A stretch of DNA of 64,000 nt from Bacillota bacterium (GCA_009779975.1 WRAY01000001.1:121581-185580), one strand, 5' to 3'; positions 49,884-59,303 are shown, counted from the first letter of the stretch. The notes: generated by a model not told the origin, from the letters alone. Numbers and translations: made by a program.

Positions 49884-51653
49884 CTATCTATGTCCGATTG
49901 GAGTTGGATGCTGTCTGTCATCTCTGAGATTAAACCAGTGCTCTCCTCGGGGACTGGTGCCAAAAGATCCACTTCTTCCATTTTCTCCTGTAGTAGTGCC
50001 TCTTCCACCATTTCCTCCACTACCGCCCTCTCCTCCGTAGGAATATAGCGGACGATGAGTTAATGCCCTGTCCGGAGTTATGGGTGGTTCATGAGACGCA
50101 ATTGAAAATCCGCCATGTCCCCCGCCTCCGCCATGACCGCCATTAAGACGCTGTCCTGTTGCAAATTGCCATCCTGCTGAAGAATCTCCGCCGTTCCCGC
50201 CATTTCCGCCGTTCCCGCCTTTTAGGTGAATTAAGCCCGAATTTTCATCCAAACCAACACTTCTGATAAAAGCGAAACATACGCTGTGTGCCATTACTGC
50301 GTGACCGCCATTACCACCATAGCCTCCACCTCTATACGATCTTTCATGAGAATCTGTTCTCGGACCATTAACACCATTTCCACCATGACCGCCAACTAAT
50401 TTTAGATTACCGCTTCCTTGCACACTCAAACTAATTTCATCTAAAAGATTTCTTCCTAAAAGATTTATGGCAATGCCCCCATCTTCTCCACGACGACGGA
50501 CTCTGTCTGTTGCATGGTAACTTCCATTGGCACCATTTCTAGCCTCAATAGAATTTTCACCAATTAAACCAATCACAACCATATGCGGTGAAGTGCCGCC
50601 ACGATGCTGAATACCGTCATTTCTAGCCCCGTCTCTAGAAAGTGCCATCAATTTTGTATTGACAAGTATTATTCTCAAATCCCTATTTCTTAAATTTATA
50701 GTTATATTTTTGTCAAAAGTCCTTCCTTCTTCTCCAATAATTACGACATCTTCCATTTGTGAAGTGATTACTATTGTCTCAACTTCGTCTTCATATAATT
50801 CATTTAAGTCAAACTTACGAAGAGTTGGCGGTGTTACAGCATTTGAAAGATCATCAAGTGCTGCGTCCGGCAACTGCAATCTAGTTGTGTCTAGTCTTTC
50901 ATTAAAATTCCCTCTAGGACAAAAATCCAATCCGATGAAAAAATTTTCTCTCGAAGATGTTACAAATTCATAATACATTTGTTGTGTATCATGATCCACA
51001 ATAACAATTGCAAAAACATCAAAAGTTGCAAAAATAGAAAGCCTGTAAACTCCTGCCCTATGCCCTCTTCCAAGCGGATGATAAAAATTTTGTCGTATTG
51101 TTTCCGACCAGCGTTGAATGTTTGTGAAGGTGTTTCTTTGAGTTGTTGTCCTTGTAACCGTCGTGCCGGTAGTTGCTTCTGTTTCAACACCGGTTCTTGC
51201 GGTAAGCATTGCTATTTTCACAGGAATAGTTGCCGAAACCTCTGCATAAGCCCTGACCCTGTGACTGGAACTATCTTGTCTCACATTTTCAATAATTCTT
51301 TCGCTTGTTTCAATAACCTCAGTTTCTCTCGTTTCTATTCTTTCAACTTGCAAAGTTGTGGATCTGCCATCATGGTGAACGGGCATTCCCAAAGTCGCAA
51401 CAGGAACATTTATTACTTCTCCCAATCGAAAATAATGGACATCTACCAGCCCTGTGGAAAAACTCTCACCATATTCAAACCCAGTATCGTTTTCAACAGG
51501 AATAACTTTGTTAAGTTGTATATCTGTCAAATCAAAAACTTCAACATCGTCATCACTGTTTCCGAACCAGTCGCATGCTGTTAATGCAAATATAGCAAAA
51601 ACCATAAGCACTACAACAAATAGCAACACTTTTAATTTGATTAATTTTTTCAT
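49884..51653 (-). CDS. Lipoprotein with unknown beta-rich domain and glycine-rich C-terminus
   Basis: 589 residues with lipobox L-T-A-C (Cys27). Residues 55-250 alternate polar and hydrophobic residues over long stretches (for example E-T-E-A-T-T-G-T-T-V-T-R-T-T-T) and contain S-I-F-A-T-F-D-V-F-A-I-V-I-V-D, which suggests long amphipathic strands. Residues 330-440 look like a beta-helix/right-handed repeat (I-V-I-T-S, I-T-I-N-L, I-I-L-V-N). From 440 on, G-G-N-G-G-N-G-G and H-G-G-G-G-H-G-G runs dominate. No catalytic motif. It may be a surface filament-like or pore-type protein; not recognised. Confidence 0.7.
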   Translation of the reverse strand: MKKLIKLKVLLFVVVLMVFAIFALTACDWFGNSDDDVEVFDLTDIQLNKVIPVENDTGFEYGESFSTGLVDVHYFRLGEVINVPVATLGMPVHHDGRSTTLQVERIETRETEVIETSERIIENVRQDSSSHRVRAYAEVSATIPVKIAMLTARTGVETEATTGTTVTRTTTQRNTFTNIQRWSETIRQNFYHPLGRGHRAGVYRLSIFATFDVFAIVIVDHDTQQMYYEFVTSSRENFFIGLDFCPRGNFNERLDTTRLQLPDAALDDLSNAVTPPTLRKFDLNELYEDEVETIVITSQMEDVVIIGEEGRTFDKNITINLRNRDLRIILVNTKLMALSRDGARNDGIQHRGGTSPHMVVIGLIGENSIEARNGANGSYHATDRVRRRGEDGGIAINLLGRNLLDEISLSVQGSGNLKLVGGHGGNGVNGPRTDSHERSYRGGGYGGNGGHAVMAHSVCFAFIRSVGLDENSGLIHLKGGNGGNGGNGGDSSAGWQFATGQRLNGGHGGGGGHGGFSIASHEPPITPDRALTHRPLYSYGGEGGSGGNGGRGTTTGENGRSGSFGTSPRGEHWFNLRDDRQHPTPIGHR

Positions 51654-51725
51654 TTCTATAAATCTCCTCTCGTTTATTGAATATCAGGGGGCACTAAAAG
51701 ATAATAACAAGACAAGAAGTGAAAT

Positions 51726-51754
51726 TGTAGAGGCGGGCGTCCCCGACCGCCACT
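51726..51754. repeat. Single arm of GTAGGGGCGG repeat
   Basis: TGTAGAGGCGGGCGTCCCCG and ACCGCC, one arm as in 19261-19284, upstream of the lipoprotein gene. Confidence 0.65.
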
Positions 51755-51802
51755 GCAATAAAAAACATCACACATCATTATCTTTTAGAACCTCCGAATA
51801 TT

Positions 51803-52150
51803 TTATAACTCTCTCATGAAAATAAGTTCCAGAGTTGGAAGATGCCCTGCTTTTGGATTATCTTGAACAATTTCTATCAGTTTCCATCCCTCTCTGCCGA
51901 TGGCATTGAGCATTTCCAATCTTTTACCATCAAAATATCTAACGACTCCAAAAAAATTCTTCAACTCGCCCGCCTTAATAACCTCTGTTCTGTATTCATA
52001 TCTTTTCATTTTCGGCTGTTGTTGATAGATCCTAGGCTGCATAGGCTGCTGCTCGACCTTTCCAACAACATTTCCTGCTTGGTTTGTTCCGCAATGCCCA
52101 CAAAACACTGCATCAACTGGCAATTTTTTTTCACATTTTATACAATTCAT
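51803..52150 (-). CDS. Zinc-ribbon protein with DUF4177-like domain
   Basis: 115 residues. An N-terminal zinc ribbon (Cys3, Cys6, Cys17, Cys20) and a Gln/Pro linker precede a DUF4177-like domain (Y-E-Y-R-T-E-V near 50; L-N-A-I-G-R-E-G-W-K-L-I near 80). Function unknown. One of several proteins in the window with the same N-terminal ribbon. Confidence 0.7.
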   Translation of the reverse strand: MNCIKCEKKLPVDAVFCGHCGTNQAGNVVGKVEQQPMQPRIYQQQPKMKRYEYRTEVIKAGELKNFFGVVRYFDGKRLEMLNAIGREGWKLIEIVQDNPKAGHLPTLELIFMREL

Positions 52151-52229
52151 AATTAATTGTAGTCTCCTTTTTTTTATTTTATATAAACTAAACTTGCTTT
52201 TATCCTAATGACATAACATAATTAATCAA

Positions 52230-52327
52230 TGTCATTCTGAGCAAAGCGAAGAATCTAGCGTAAGTGTAAAAACATTGTATTTTACGACACTTTGTGTCTC
52301 GATCCTTCACTTCGTTCAGGATGACAG
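52230..52327. repeat. GTCATTCTGAGC palindromic repeat
   Basis: TGTCATTCTGAGCAAAGCGA on the left faces TCACTTCGTTCAGGATGACA on the right; same family as 47114-47192. Confidence 0.75.
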
Positions 52328-52415
52328 ATATACAGATATAAGGTTGTGTCAATCGGATAAACTAAAATTAAATGTATATATTTATTAATCGGTTAAGTTT
52401 TTCGGATTTTCTTTT

Positions 52416-52787
52416 TCACATCTTTTTTTGTTTTTTAATCCATAATGCCCCTATAACAGTCAAAGCAACTCCGGGTAGCACTAAAAATAAAAAATACATT
52501 ATTGATGAAAATGTGCCAAATGAAACAAGTAGTGCTGGAATGACAAACACCATCCCAACAATCACTGCGACAATACCCATAATACACATGACCCATGCGC
52601 CTTTGAGTTTCGAATTTGTCTGGCTTTTTGCAGTCCCTTGTGATTGATTCTCTGAAAATTCTTCCCCTATCAAATCACTGTGCCCAAACTGTTGGGAAAC
52701 GCTTTCGATAACCTCTTGGTTTGTTCCGCATATTTCACAAAATACCAAATCCTCAGGCATGTTTTTGCCGCATTTTTTGCAATACAT
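52416..52787 (-). CDS. Zinc-ribbon protein with two membrane segments
   Basis: The start is the ATG after GAGGT, nine codons inside the longest open frame. Ribbon Cys3, Cys6, Cys17 and Cys20, a Gln/Ser linker, then two hydrophobic helices (about 62-85 and 92-115). Function unknown. Confidence 0.65.
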   Translation of the reverse strand: MYCKKCGKNMPEDLVFCEICGTNQEVIESVSQQFGHSDLIGEEFSENQSQGTAKSQTNSKLKGAWVMCIMGIVAVIVGMVFVIPALLVSFGTFSSIMYFLFLVLPGVALTVIGALWIKKQKKM

Positions 52788-52804
52788 AAAATACCTCGCT
52801 ATAG

Positions 52805-53036
52805 TTATCCACAATTGTTTTCCGATTAATATTTTTCGGAAAATTTTATTTTTAGGATATCCACAAGAATATTATATTCTTTCTTTCTTTCTTTCTTTGT
52901 AAAGCGTTTGTGCATGATTTTGCATTTCCTATTATTGTCAATTTTTTTGTTTTTTCGATATTTTAAAAAAAAAGTTATCCACACTTTTGTGAAATTTTTT
53001 TGAGAGTATCTCGTTTTGCGAAAAAAGTTATCCACA
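52805..53036. other. DnaA-box cluster in AT-rich gene-free DNA
   Basis: Three perfect TTATCCACA boxes (52805-52813, 52975-52983, 53028-53036) and one near-box ATATCCACA (52857-52865), all in the same orientation, lie in a 320-bp gap. The last two sit in the repeated context AAAAGTTATCCACACTTT. Between them are a CTTTCTTTCTTTCTTTC run and A/T tracts. It may be a DnaA-binding reservoir, a regulatory site or an origin; no dnaA or dnaN is near. Confidence 0.65.
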
Positions 53037-53066
53037 CTTTGATGTTTGAAATTTTACCTTATATAC

Positions 53067-53101
53067 AAAAAAATCGCAAGCCTGAAACTTGCGATTTTTT
53101 T
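53067..53101 (-). terminator. Terminator of the large membrane-protein gene
   Basis: AAAATCGCAAG pairs with CTTGCGATTTT with A and T runs on both sides, nine bases beyond the stop codon. Confidence 0.88.
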
Positions 53102-53109
53102 TGTTGTTT

Positions 53110-54537
53110 TTACCATGTGTTGTTGTTATTCTTGTTCCATGGAGCATTGCTGTTATCATTATTATTGTTGTTGCTGCCGTTCCATGAATTATTGTTGTCT
53201 TGACTGCCTTCGTTTCCTTCGACAATGACGGCTCTTTTTATGCGTCTTTTAAGCCTTGCGTAGCCAAACCAATTCATTAACATTAAGAGAACTGCTCCGG
53301 CAAGAGACGCTATTGTCCATGACATAAATCTGATTGAAATGCCGTCAAGACCGTCAACGGTGAGACGAATAATTAACCAAGCAATTGAGGGCACAACAAA
53401 GAAGAGTGACGGAACAACCCAGCCAAAACCTCTTGCGTTTCCGAGATAAACCCTTTTGTTTTTTGTGAACAGACGAATGAATGCAAACAGTGCAAGGAGC
53501 GCCCAAACGAATATTGTCAAAAGAAGAAGAACCATTAGTGATATAATTGCAAGGTTTAATATCCAATCAAGTCCTATATATTCTAATCTTTCAATCATAA
53601 ATGCTGCAAGTCCGGCGGCAAGTTCTTCATCAGAGAAATTTCCGTCGCCTTCCATTCCGATAACCATGCCAATAACAGACATCATCATTTGCCTAACATT
53701 TACATAACCATAATCATCTGCAATTTCAGCATAAATCGCATCCAGTGCATCTGTTATCATTGAAGTAAATTCATAGATTGTTAAGTTTCTTTCCGCTTGA
53801 GATAATTCCATTTCGCCGGCAACATCAATTATCCAGTCTATTAAACTAACTCTTGCGGTTGTCTCATCATATTCACCGCCAAGGATATTTCCAAGAATAT
53901 CTCCAAGACTGTCTAGGTCAACCGCTGCCATAACATCAGGCATGTTATAAACTTCACCGTGAATTTCTCTGAGCGCCGCATCAACTGAATTTACCACCAT
54001 CACCCGAACGACCGCATCAATAATAGTTTCAAGCATCGGCGAAACTTGACCTGTTAAATCATAGAGAGTTTCTTCCAAAACCGATTGCATCGGATTTCCA
54101 AAAACGCCTCTGATTAAAGAGCGGTTTGTGATGGTCAACTGCAAACTAATTTCAATGCCCTCAAAAACATCGGAATCAATAGCATCAAACAGAATTCCCA
54201 AAAGCATTCCGAGCATGTCTTCGTTGTCGTAGTTGTCGTTATAACCGTTGTTGTCATAAGCATCTATTCCGACAGAATACGGATATGGGTCATTTTCATC
54301 ATAATACGGGTCTTCAGTATACCCATTTGAATAACCGCCGCCGTCATAATCAACTCCGATAAAGTCGGCTAAAGTTGTCAAAGGAATAGCAATAGTTACC
54401 CTGAAAAAACTTCCAAAGAAAAGCACCACGCAAACTGCAATCGCAACAAGCATGATAACAAAGTTCCATGGAGTAAGTTTTTTGTTGTATTTTCTTAATT
54501 CGTCTTTAGTCAGACGCATCGGTTCTTTTCTTGACAT
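53110..54537 (-). CDS. Large membrane protein with acidic extracellular region and Asn-rich tail
   Basis: 475 residues: one membrane helix near 25-45, then about 270 acidic residues with G-Y-x-D-N-x-Y-D-N-type low complexity and helices, and four hydrophobic helices between 325 and 440. The C-terminus is low-complexity Asn/Ser (N-N-N-N-N-D-N-S-N). No family recognised. Its layout (membrane, large loop, membrane) suggests a large outside loop. Confidence 0.6.
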   Translation of the reverse strand: MSRKEPMRLTKDELRKYNKKLTPWNFVIMLVAIAVCVVLFFGSFFRVTIAIPLTTLADFIGVDYDGGGYSNGYTEDPYYDENDPYPYSVGIDAYDNNGYNDNYDNEDMLGMLLGILFDAIDSDVFEGIEISLQLTITNRSLIRGVFGNPMQSVLEETLYDLTGQVSPMLETIIDAVVRVMVVNSVDAALREIHGEVYNMPDVMAAVDLDSLGDILGNILGGEYDETTARVSLIDWIIDVAGEMELSQAERNLTIYEFTSMITDALDAIYAEIADDYGYVNVRQMMMSVIGMVIGMEGDGNFSDEELAAGLAAFMIERLEYIGLDWILNLAIISLMVLLLLTIFVWALLALFAFIRLFTKNKRVYLGNARGFGWVVPSLFFVVPSIAWLIIRLTVDGLDGISIRFMSWTIASLAGAVLLMLMNWFGYARLKRRIKRAVIVEGNEGSQDNNNSWNGSNNNNNDNSNAPWNKNNNNTW

Positions 54538-55059
54538 AATAAAAAAATCTCCTTATATTTGAATACTCATTATATCACAATTTGCAAGCACAAGTCAATA
54601 TTTTAAACAAAATATTTAATTAAAACTTGATTAAAAAATGGTTTTAATAATTGAAAAGCAAAAAGGCACACCTAATGAAGTTAGTCGAAAGCAGGTTAAA
54701 ATCGGATCTGCTTTGACACAAAATTGTAGGAGGGCTTATTAATTAACAGACACACCTAAGAAGTCAGCAAAAATGAATATAATTAGGTGTGTTGTTGAAA
54801 TAAGAGAGGGGCGGCATTCTGCCGCCCGAGAAGAAGCAAAAAGCATTTAAACAATCGCTAAAGAATCAACTACCATAAGGACGGCAGAATGCCGCCCCTA
54901 CATTAATTAAATTTTCTCTGAATGTCAACAAATAATCATGTTTTGAAAAACTCATCAAAATAACTGTAGGGGCGATTAGGCGTTCCGCGGTCTGCGACTA
55001 ATCGCCCGCACAGTTATCACGAAGATTTAGTGTCCTTAAAAATTTTGCCTATTACCTAT
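54538..55059. repeat. Intergenic region filled with palindromic repeats
   Basis: Three structures are visible: an AACACACCTAA/TTAGGTGTGTT dyad (about 54750-54794), a paired GGGGCGGCATTCTGCCGCCC element with arms at 54807-54829 and 54877-54902, and a paired ACTGTAGGGGCGATTAG/CTAATCGCCCGCACAGT element (54962-55016). No ORF. Confidence 0.78.
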
Positions 55060-56253
55060 CTAAAACCCAATCTCTTTTCTTGTTTCAACAAAAGCGTTGA
55101 CTAATTTGTCGATATCCGCTTTTGAGTGGGCGGCAGACATTTGAGTTCTTATTCTTGCTTTTTCTTTTGGGACTACCGGGAAGAAAAAGCCTATGACATA
55201 GATGCCTTTTTCCAGCATTTTTTTTGCTACTGTTTGGGCGAGTTTGGCATCCCCTAGGTAAACCGGAATTATTGCATGGTCTTTTCCAAGGAGGGTGAAG
55301 CCGTGTTTTTCCATTTCACTTCTGAAATACTTTGAATTTTCTTTGACTTTTTTAATGAGGGTGGTGGACGAATTAATAATATCAATGACTTTTAGCGTCG
55401 CGTTAGCAATTGACGGAGCAAGTGTGTTTGAAAACAAATACGGTCTTGAGCGTTGTCTTAAGATGTCGATTATTTCTTGTCTTCCGCTAGTAAAGCCACC
55501 GCTTGCTCCGCCCATTGCTTTTCCAAAGGTTGAAGTTATTATGTCAACTCTGTCCATAACTCCGCAGTATTCAGGCGTTCCTCTTCCTGTTTTTCCAATG
55601 AAACCTGTTGCATGGGAGTCATCCACGACAACTAAAGCATCGTATTTATCAGCCAAATCACAAACTCCTTTAAGGTTTGCAATAATACCGTCCATTGAAA
55701 AAACACCGTCAGTGACGATTAGTTTCAACTTTGCGTTTGCATTTGTCGCCTCAATTAGTTTCGCTTCCAAGTCCGCCATGTCATTGTTTTTGTAGCGATA
55801 ACGCATGGCTTTCGACAATCGAACTCCGTCAATAATACTTGCGTGGTTCAACTCATCGCTAATAATAGCATCTTCATTTGTGGTGATTGTTTCAAAAAGT
55901 CCACCATTCGCATCAAAGCAACTGGTATAGAGAATTGTGTCATCGGTTCCGAGAAATTTCGAAACAGCAGCCTCTAACTCCTTGTGGACAGTCTGTGTTC
56001 CGCAAATAAAACGAACGCTTGACAAGCCGAAACCGTATTTTTTAGTTCCATCAATTGCAGCAGACATTATCTCTTCATTAGCGGACAGTCCAAGATAGTT
56101 ATTAGCACAAAAGTTCAACACTCCTTTAACTTCAGTTGTGTCAACAACAGCACCCTGTTTTGTTGTTATTATCCTTTCTCTTTTGTAGAGACCGTTTTCT
56201 TCAATTTCATCAAGGATTTTTTGGAATTTTTGTTTATAGTTTTTATAAGCCAT
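55060..56253 (-). CDS. kbl: Glycine C-acetyltransferase (2-amino-3-ketobutyrate CoA ligase)
   Basis: 397 residues of the PLP-dependent alpha-oxoamine synthase family: N-N-Y-L-G-L near 51, D-E-L-N-H-A-S (His137), V-V-D-D-S-H-A-T-G (Asp211, His214) and the PLP lysine Lys245 in S-T-F-G-K-A-M-G-G. It cleaves 2-amino-3-ketobutyrate with CoA to glycine and acetyl-CoA, the second step of threonine breakdown. The gene for the first step, tdh, is directly upstream, separated by repeats. Other family members (BioF, HemA) are less likely given that neighbour. Confidence 0.93.
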   Translation of the reverse strand: MAYKNYKQKFQKILDEIEENGLYKRERIITTKQGAVVDTTEVKGVLNFCANNYLGLSANEEIMSAAIDGTKKYGFGLSSVRFICGTQTVHKELEAAVSKFLGTDDTILYTSCFDANGGLFETITTNEDAIISDELNHASIIDGVRLSKAMRYRYKNNDMADLEAKLIEATNANAKLKLIVTDGVFSMDGIIANLKGVCDLADKYDALVVVDDSHATGFIGKTGRGTPEYCGVMDRVDIITSTFGKAMGGASGGFTSGRQEIIDILRQRSRPYLFSNTLAPSIANATLKVIDIINSSTTLIKKVKENSKYFRSEMEKHGFTLLGKDHAIIPVYLGDAKLAQTVAKKMLEKGIYVIGFFFPVVPKEKARIRTQMSAAHSKADIDKLVNAFVETRKEIGF

Positions 56254-56261
56254 TTTTTTAT

Positions 56262-56355
56262 TAGGAACTATAGGGACTGGGGGTTAAGAATTAAAAGAGA
56301 AAGTTAAAAAATTCTAACCTTCCCTAATCCATGATCCCTGTCCCTAAAATCCCTA
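56262..56355. repeat. Word-type intergenic hairpin, AGGGAC class
   Basis: Left words AGGGACTGGGGGTTAAGAATT and right words CCCTAATCCATGATCCCTG pair imperfectly around GTTAAAAAATTCTAACC. Confidence 0.55.
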
Positions 56356-56368
56356 TCTCCTTTTTATG

Positions 56369-56451
56369 TTGTGCGAGTGGCAGGTTGCCGCCCCTTGAAT
56401 AGCAGAACTGAAAATAGATTGTAGGGGCGGCAATCTGCCGCCCGCACAATA
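56369..56451. repeat. GTAGGGGCGG palindromic repeat
   Basis: Left arm TTGTGCGAGTGGCAGGTTGC and right arm GGGGCGGCAATCTGCCGCCC with GCACAA pair between tdh and kbl. Confidence 0.8.
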
Positions 56452-56465
56452 TTATTTTTTAGATA

Positions 56466-57503
56466 CTACTCCCATGAAAGTATTATCTTTCCGCATTTTC
56501 CGCTGAGTCCTAGTTCAAAGGCTTCTTCAAATTTAGTGTAGGGGAATTCGTGAGTGATAAGGGGAGTTAGGTCTAGGTGGGAGGATAGCATTGCATTCAT
56601 TTTATACCAACCGTCATACATTTCTCTGCCATATATCCCTTTCATTGTCAGTGTCTTAAAAACTACTTTGTTCCAGTCAATCATAGTGTCGGGTTTGTGG
56701 ACGCCGAGAAGAGCGATTTTTCCGCCGCACACCATGTTGTCAATCATGTCATTCAGTGCTTGACTTGCTCCGCTCATTTCCAACCCTATGTCAAATCCTT
56801 CGACAATTCCAAGGCGTTTTGCAACTTCAGAAATCGGCTCTTTTTGAGGAGAAATCGCAACGATTCCCGGAACTACTTTTCTTGCAAGTTCCAATCGATA
56901 TTCACTTCTATTCGTGATGACAACATTTCTTGCTCCGCAAAATTTGGCAACTGCCGCTGCCATTATGCCGATAGGCCCTGCCCCTGTTATCAAAACATCT
57001 TCGCCGACTAACGGATAGCAAAGTGCGGTTTGAGTAGCGTTTCCGAATGCGTCCATGAAAGAGACAACTCGTTTGTCTATTTTTTTATCTACTGCGACAA
57101 GGTTCGTTATTGGAATTAGTGCATATTCGGCGAATATGCCGTCAATGTTAACGCCGATTCCAAAGGTATATTTGCAACTTGTTTCTCTTCCTGCTCTGCA
57201 ATTTCTGCACTCTTTGCAAACAATATGCCCCTCAGCAGTGACAACATCGCCTTTTTTAAATGTGGTGTTGCCTTTGATGTCCTCAATAACACCGCAAAAC
57301 TCATGACCGATTATTTGACCGGGTTTTATTGTTTTTTGGCTCCATGGATCCCATTCATAGATATGAAGGTCAGTTCCGCAAATCGAAGTTTTTTGTATTT
57401 TCACAAGTGCATAGCCTTCTTTGATTTTCGGCTTGTCAACCTGAGCAATTGTCAATCCCCTTTCCGCTTTTGCTTTTATTAAAGCATTCATTTTTGTCAT
57501 CAT
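56466..57503 (-). CDS. tdh: L-threonine 3-dehydrogenase
   Basis: 345 residues from the ATG after AAGGAG; the frame extends 20 codons upstream into a hairpin. It is a zinc-dependent medium-chain dehydrogenase with catalytic ligand Cys42 (C-G-T-D-L-H), His67-Glu68 (G-H-E-F), structural zinc cysteines 96, 99, 102 and 110, and G-A-G-P-I-G-I-M-A for NAD. It oxidises threonine to 2-amino-3-ketobutyrate, the substrate of the adjacent Kbl. Confidence 0.93.
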   Translation of the reverse strand: MMTKMNALIKAKAERGLTIAQVDKPKIKEGYALVKIQKTSICGTDLHIYEWDPWSQKTIKPGQIIGHEFCGVIEDIKGNTTFKKGDVVTAEGHIVCKECRNCRAGRETSCKYTFGIGVNIDGIFAEYALIPITNLVAVDKKIDKRVVSFMDAFGNATQTALCYPLVGEDVLITGAGPIGIMAAAVAKFCGARNVVITNRSEYRLELARKVVPGIVAISPQKEPISEVAKRLGIVEGFDIGLEMSGASQALNDMIDNMVCGGKIALLGVHKPDTMIDWNKVVFKTLTMKGIYGREMYDGWYKMNAMLSSHLDLTPLITHEFPYTKFEEAFELGLSGKCGKIILSWE

Positions 57504-57514
57504 TATTCTCCTTA

Positions 57515-57598
57515 AAAATAAATTACAAATTACAGTGTGCAAATTACAAAAAAAGATCAACATTTGTAAACTGTGATTTATAATTTTTAATTAGTAAT
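57515..57598. repeat. Word-type intergenic hairpin, ACAAATTAC class
   Basis: AAATTACAAATTACAGTGTG at left and TTTGTAAACTGTGATTTATA at right; related to the perfect hairpin at 13690-13779 but degenerate. Confidence 0.65.
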
Positions 57599-57601
57599 AT
57601 T

Positions 57602-58294
57602 TTATCTCGGTTTTGCTATCTTCATGAATTTTTCCAACTCAAAATGCGTCCATGGATAAACATCATCCGGAGGGTAGCATTTGAAAAGCATCGATGAGCC
57701 GGTAACGGGATGGATAAATGAGAGTTGGTATGCCCAAAGAGCAAGGTTGCCTTGGTGAGGTGAGCCGTATTTTGCATCACCGAAAATCGGTGCTCCGGCA
57801 GTCGCCATTTGAACTCTTGCTTGATGACTCCTTCCTGTCAAAAGATTGATATCAACGAGCGTCAACCCCTCATCTGATGCCAAAACTCTGTAAGTCATTT
57901 CTGCTTTTTTTGCACCCTCAACTTTTGCCACAACTCTTTTGACGATGTTGTTTTCCTCATCTTTAATAAGCCAGTCCGACAAATGAGCAACTCTGTCTTT
58001 CAAAAAACCTGAAACTATTGCAAAATATCTTTTTTGGACTTCGCCGACTTTCAAACTCTCCGAAAGTCTAGCCGCCGCCTTTGATGTTTTTGCAAACACC
58101 ATAACCCCGCCTGTTGGACGGTCAAGGCGATGAACTAAGCCTGTGTAGACATTGCCGGGCTTATCATATTTTTCTTTAAGATATGCTTTTACCATATTCA
58201 AAAGGTCTAAGTCTTTTGAACTGTCTTCTTGGCTTGGCACATTTAGTGGTTTTTCCACAACTATTATATGGTTATCTTCATGTAGGATTCTCAT
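57602..58294 (-). CDS. RluA/RluD-family RNA pseudouridine synthase
   Basis: 230 residues from the ATG encoding M-R-I-L-H-E-D-N; the frame upstream is hairpin sequence. Catalytic motif H-R-L-D-R-P-T-G-G holds Asp58, with V-V-E-K-P-L-N-V-P-S near 12 and L-L-T-G-R-S-H-Q-A-R-V-Q near the C-terminus. It lacks an N-terminal S4 domain. The RNA target (rRNA or tRNA) cannot be told. No ribosome site. Confidence 0.9.
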   Translation of the reverse strand: MRILHEDNHIIVVEKPLNVPSQEDSSKDLDLLNMVKAYLKEKYDKPGNVYTGLVHRLDRPTGGVMVFAKTSKAAARLSESLKVGEVQKRYFAIVSGFLKDRVAHLSDWLIKDEENNIVKRVVAKVEGAKKAEMTYRVLASDEGLTLVDINLLTGRSHQARVQMATAGAPIFGDAKYGSPHQGNLALWAYQLSFIHPVTGSSMLFKCYPPDDVYPWTHFELEKFMKIAKPR

Positions 58295-58298
58295 TTTA

Positions 58299-58392
58299 TT
58301 CAGCGCATAACGCATATCGCACAACGCATAACGATTGTTAGAATAATTTAACTAACCTCTATCCTTCGTTATGCATCGTGCGACATGTGTTA
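58299..58392. repeat. Word-type intergenic hairpin, CGCATAACG class
   Basis: GCGCATAACGCATATCGCAC words at left pair with CGTTATGCATCGTGCGACAT at right around AGAATAATTTAACTAACC. Its right arm forms the last codons of the methyltransferase. Confidence 0.7.
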
Positions 58393-59276
58393 GTCCATAG
58401 TCCGCTGCATCCGGCGGGCAGCACTACTCCTTTTTCGTTTGTCTTTAGTGTCAGTTCATAACCTTCCACACTTCCTTTTAGTCCGCCCAAAACTATATTT
58501 AAAATATTTTTTAGAACCGAGGATTGAAGACCGGTTGTGTAGGAATTAATTAAGAAAAAAAGCGGTTTATCGGTTAAGATGTTTTTGCAAAGGTTGACAA
58601 GGTCAAAAAGATTATCTTCTAATTTCCACAACTCGCCCCCCGGTCCCCGTCCATAAGATGGCGGGTCCATTAATATGCCGTCATACTTAACTCCTCTTTT
58701 TATTTCACGCAAAACAAATTTAACTGCATCGTCAGCAATATAGCGAATTTTATCAGGTGGTATTTTTGATAATTCCGCATTTTTTTTAGCCCTTTCAATC
58801 ATTCCTTTTGCCGCATCAAGATGAGTGACATGAGCCCCTTCTTTAGAGAGTGCGACAGATGCTCCGCCGGTATAGGCAAAGAGGTTCAAGATTTTTAGCG
58901 GTGATTGGTGGTTTGTGGTTTGTGGTTGGTGATTGTCAATGCTTCCTCGACAAATCAAGCGAAGATTGTCCCAATTAACAGCCTGCTCCGGAAATAAACC
59001 GGTATGTTTAAAGTTTGTCGGAGAGACTTGAAATGTTAAGTCTTTATAATTAACATTCCAACTTGGGGGAAGTTGTTTAAAAAACTGCCAATATCCTCCG
59101 CCGTCATTTTTTCGAATGTAGTGAGCGGATAAATCTTTAAATGATTTCAAATCAAAATTAGCTTTCCAAATAACTTGCGGGTCAGGTCGCAGCAAAACAA
59201 AATCGCCCCAGCGTTCAAGTTTTTCGCCGTTGCCTGTCGCAATGATTTCATAGTCTTTCCAATTTGATGCCATCAT
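58359..59276 (-). CDS. Class I SAM-dependent methyltransferase (RlmI-like), with repeat-derived insert
   Basis: 305 residues. Motif I L-N-L-F-A-Y-T-G-G-A-S near 130, L-D-A-A-K-G-M and the catalytic-type L-M-D-P-P-S-Y-G-R near 205 place it in the COG1092 group of 23S rRNA cytosine methyltransferases; the PUA domain of RlmI is replaced by a shorter N-terminal beta domain. Residues about 113-125 (N-H-Q-P-Q-T-T-N-H-Q-S) are encoded by a GTGGTTTGTGG word-type repeat read in frame. The final residues come from the adjacent hairpin. Confidence 0.82.
   Translation of the reverse strand: MMASNWKDYEIIATGNGEKLERWGDFVLLRPDPQVIWKANFDLKSFKDLSAHYIRKNDGGGYWQFFKQLPPSWNVNYKDLTFQVSPTNFKHTGLFPEQAVNWDNLRLICRGSIDNHQPQTTNHQSPLKILNLFAYTGGASVALSKEGAHVTHLDAAKGMIERAKKNAELSKIPPDKIRYIADDAVKFVLREIKRGVKYDGILMDPPSYGRGPGGELWKLEDNLFDLVNLCKNILTDKPLFFLINSYTTGLQSSVLKNILNIVLGGLKGSVEGYELTLKTNEKGVVLPAGCSGLWTNTCRTMHNEG
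58901..58937. repeat. Word-type repeat inside the methyltransferase gene
   Basis: GTGATTGGTGGTTTGTGG continuing as TTTGTGGTTGGTGATTG is the GATTAGTG-type word series otherwise found only between genes. Confidence 0.7.
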
Positions 59277-59303
59277 TATTGTCGTAAGGGTTTCAATTAT
59301 GGT

